Source: Yponomeuta sedellus (lineage: Eukaryota > Arthropoda > Insecta > Lepidoptera > Yponomeutidae). From it: DNA of 64,000 nucleotides. Of the stretch, positions 27,001 through 30,000 are shown in pieces (the stretch's first letter is position 1; the number at the start of each line of letters is the position of its first letter). The stretch lies in assembly GCA_934045075.1 (NCBI GenBank), contig OW203725.1:25211714-25275713 (forward strand). The letters are read 5' to 3'. The position numbers and the translations under genes were made by a program. The notes beneath the pieces are model-generated. The model did not search any database and was not told the DNA's origin. It saw only the letters and a program-made list of their open reading frames with translations.

Positions 27001-30000
27001 TTCGGGCTATTCCAATCTATTGCATACATCGCACACAATGGTTTTTTCGTTTGCATCTAACAATCTGCATGACCTGTAGGTGTAAACCTGTAATTGGTTC
27101 ACTAACTAGTTTTATAAGTTTCATATATTGTTTATCAGCTGTTGGTTTTCAATAGAAAATAAATAAATACAGTACTAGTAGTACTCACGCAGGCAGCCAG
27201 CCGGGCCGAACCCGTAGAAGCCGGCGAGGCAGGTGTCGCAGTGCGCGCCAGTGACGCCGCGCGCGCACGCGCACGCGCCGCTGGCCGGGTCGCAGGCCGC
27301 CGCGCCCGCGCCGCACTCGCACGGCCGGCAGCCCGCCGCCGTCAGCCCCCAGTAGCCCACCTGCGGGTCCAATGTTCAAAAAATGCCTCTAGCGGTCTAG
27401 CGCTAACACGCTTCACTACCTAAACAGAACGTTGATTCAATTTCAGCTGGACGTCGCCGCCGTACTAGATTTGTGCAAATGGCCATTAGTCCGGGTGTTT
27501 TTTTCAGATACAAGATATTAATTTGCGTCAAGTGTTTAACTTTCTGATGTTATAACTAAATAGTTTTTACAACATGTTTTACCTATTCACGGCAGCAAAT
27601 ATTAAGAATTGGAATAATTAATCTTTTTAGAAATCAAGTTTACAAATCCATGTTTGTGTCATCCTTGTAGGGTTACCACAGCACAGGGTATCCTAGTAAT
27701 GGACAGGCATAGGTGGTACGAAGGCACGAGTCAATCGATTTGTGAAGATAAAGGTCGCAACTTGTCGCAACTTTTGACATTTAAAATGCCTGACTAACGT
27801 CATCGACTGGATACTCGTGATTATATTACACGTGATTATATTGTGTGAAAAGTGAAACTGTGTGTAAAAGGAATAAATTATTTAAATCAGACAATATCCA
27901 TAAATACAAATTAGTGCAATGCATCCTATCTATTCATTTTGATTCAACTCTAGCCAAAACATAAAAAACCTGACCCGTTTACGACGACCTACAGTTTAGC
28001 GGCTATTCGGAACGAGCAATAAATTCCGCTCTGATTCACGCCTCACTCGATGCGTGATAGACAGACCACCAAATGTCGCCACTTCTAACGAAAATGCCAA
28101 CATAATGCCAAGCGGCAGTAAAACGCCTTTTAGGTTCGACTCTGCATTTTAATGGCTAAAATGTTGAACGGGTGGTTATGCACTAATGACGACCCATTTA
28201 TTCCCCTATGAGTGGCGAACAAATTAGGCCAATAATAATATTTCAATGAGCTCCTAAAAGAGCCATGCTTACGGTGCTTATGGGCAAACAAGGGACTTCT
28301 ACTTTTTGATTCAGAATATGGTATTGTATGGAATGAGGCGTTACTGTGCGGAAATCCATAGTAGCATTAAAATATAAAAAATGCTTTCCTAATTTCCGCC
28401 AAAAATCCCACAAGTACCATGCGGTTAGTAAATGCACCGCCCTCCCTCCCAGGTTTTCAAGCAGAAGTAAGACACGATCACACTACCATCGACACCAATA
28501 CTTGTGTGAGAAAACACGCGACGCGTTTCGCCTCTAGCACGAGGCATCGAGGTTCACAAGACTTGTGAGTCTGAGGATCGGGTCCAATTGTGTTCTAAAT
28601 TATTTTATATCCGGTGACCTGTTTATGTGATAGAAAGAAGGAATAGTATCAAAAATCCTAGCAAACTTTTATAGTGGGATTCGATTTTATTATATAGCCG
28701 TAGAATCTGGGAGGTGTAGGCTGAGGCCAGGGTCCGCATGCCACGTTCTTGAAAAAGTGTAATTTCTTAAATATATCGGTTAGTCATTTAAATCAAGTTT
28801 TGTTTTACGACTTTTTAAACCAATATACATTTTTGTTCAATTTCCTATGGAAAAAACGGGTTTCCTTCTTTGAAGTGCCGCTGTTTGATAGATAACACTC
28901 ATAAATAATGAAACATTACGAGTTATATAATAGACATTCTTCTGTTGGTCAATAGTTGACTGCGCCATTGGCAGTAGGCTGGTAGAGCGCGAATTAAGTA
29001 AATTATATAAACTCAACACATAAATTTAAAAAATCTGAAACTTAATGTTCCTAGAGCGTTGAAAAGTTGTTGCCAATCACAAACTTCAATTGGGGTGTCT
29101 CAGAAATTGCAAATTTTCGAAATAACCCTGTATATTATTTAGAATTTATTTTTATTTCCTTTATTTTTAATTTATTTAGTATTTTTATTGCTCATAACGG
29201 CAAAATTATACCAGGGCGTTACAATATTCTAACTGCATTAAAAAGTGATAATTACATTCCTAATTTCAAAACACGCGTGTTTTCTCACACAAGCATTGGT
29301 GTCGGTGATGGTGTGTTCGTGTCTTGCTTCTGCTTGAAAAAGTGGGAGGGAGGGCGGTGCATTTACTAACCGCATGGTACTTGTGGGATTTTTGGCGGAA
29401 ATTAGCAAAGTAATTATCACTTTTTAATGCTATTATGGATTTCCGTAAAGTAACGCCTGATCCTATACAATATATTCTAACTGAGCACTACCTATCAAGC
29501 ATCTCCTCCAGTCTCGTCAAAGAATGTTATTATTTCCTTAGGCTTGCACAAACTTTAGAAAAAATACTTACTTCATTAGACCCATACCACCTACGATTAT
29601 ACGATCTTTAACGATCTTTACATTCGAGTCGAGTTAGCACCAAGTTAGCACCTATAACACAAGTAATTTAGTTGCACTTAGTATGGGGCTAGAGAGATGT
29701 TTGTAATACGTCCATGAATATTTTATATTTTTTATTTTTACATGAAATAAAATGTTCTGTAATCTGTGTGTTAATTTAATGATTAGTGATAAGCTGTTAG
29801 TTTTTATTTTTTCTGGTACTCGTTCTGTTTTTATTTTGTTTTAAGTTACATTTGAAATGAAAACGTTTTATTCGAAGTAGCGCAGAAACTGCAGCTTAAT
29901 GAACTTTACAAGTCAAACTAGGTATCCATTTCAAAAATTTAGATCATTTTGGAGAAAAAATGGACAAAAAAACTCCAAATAATCTTTTGCTCGAATAAAT

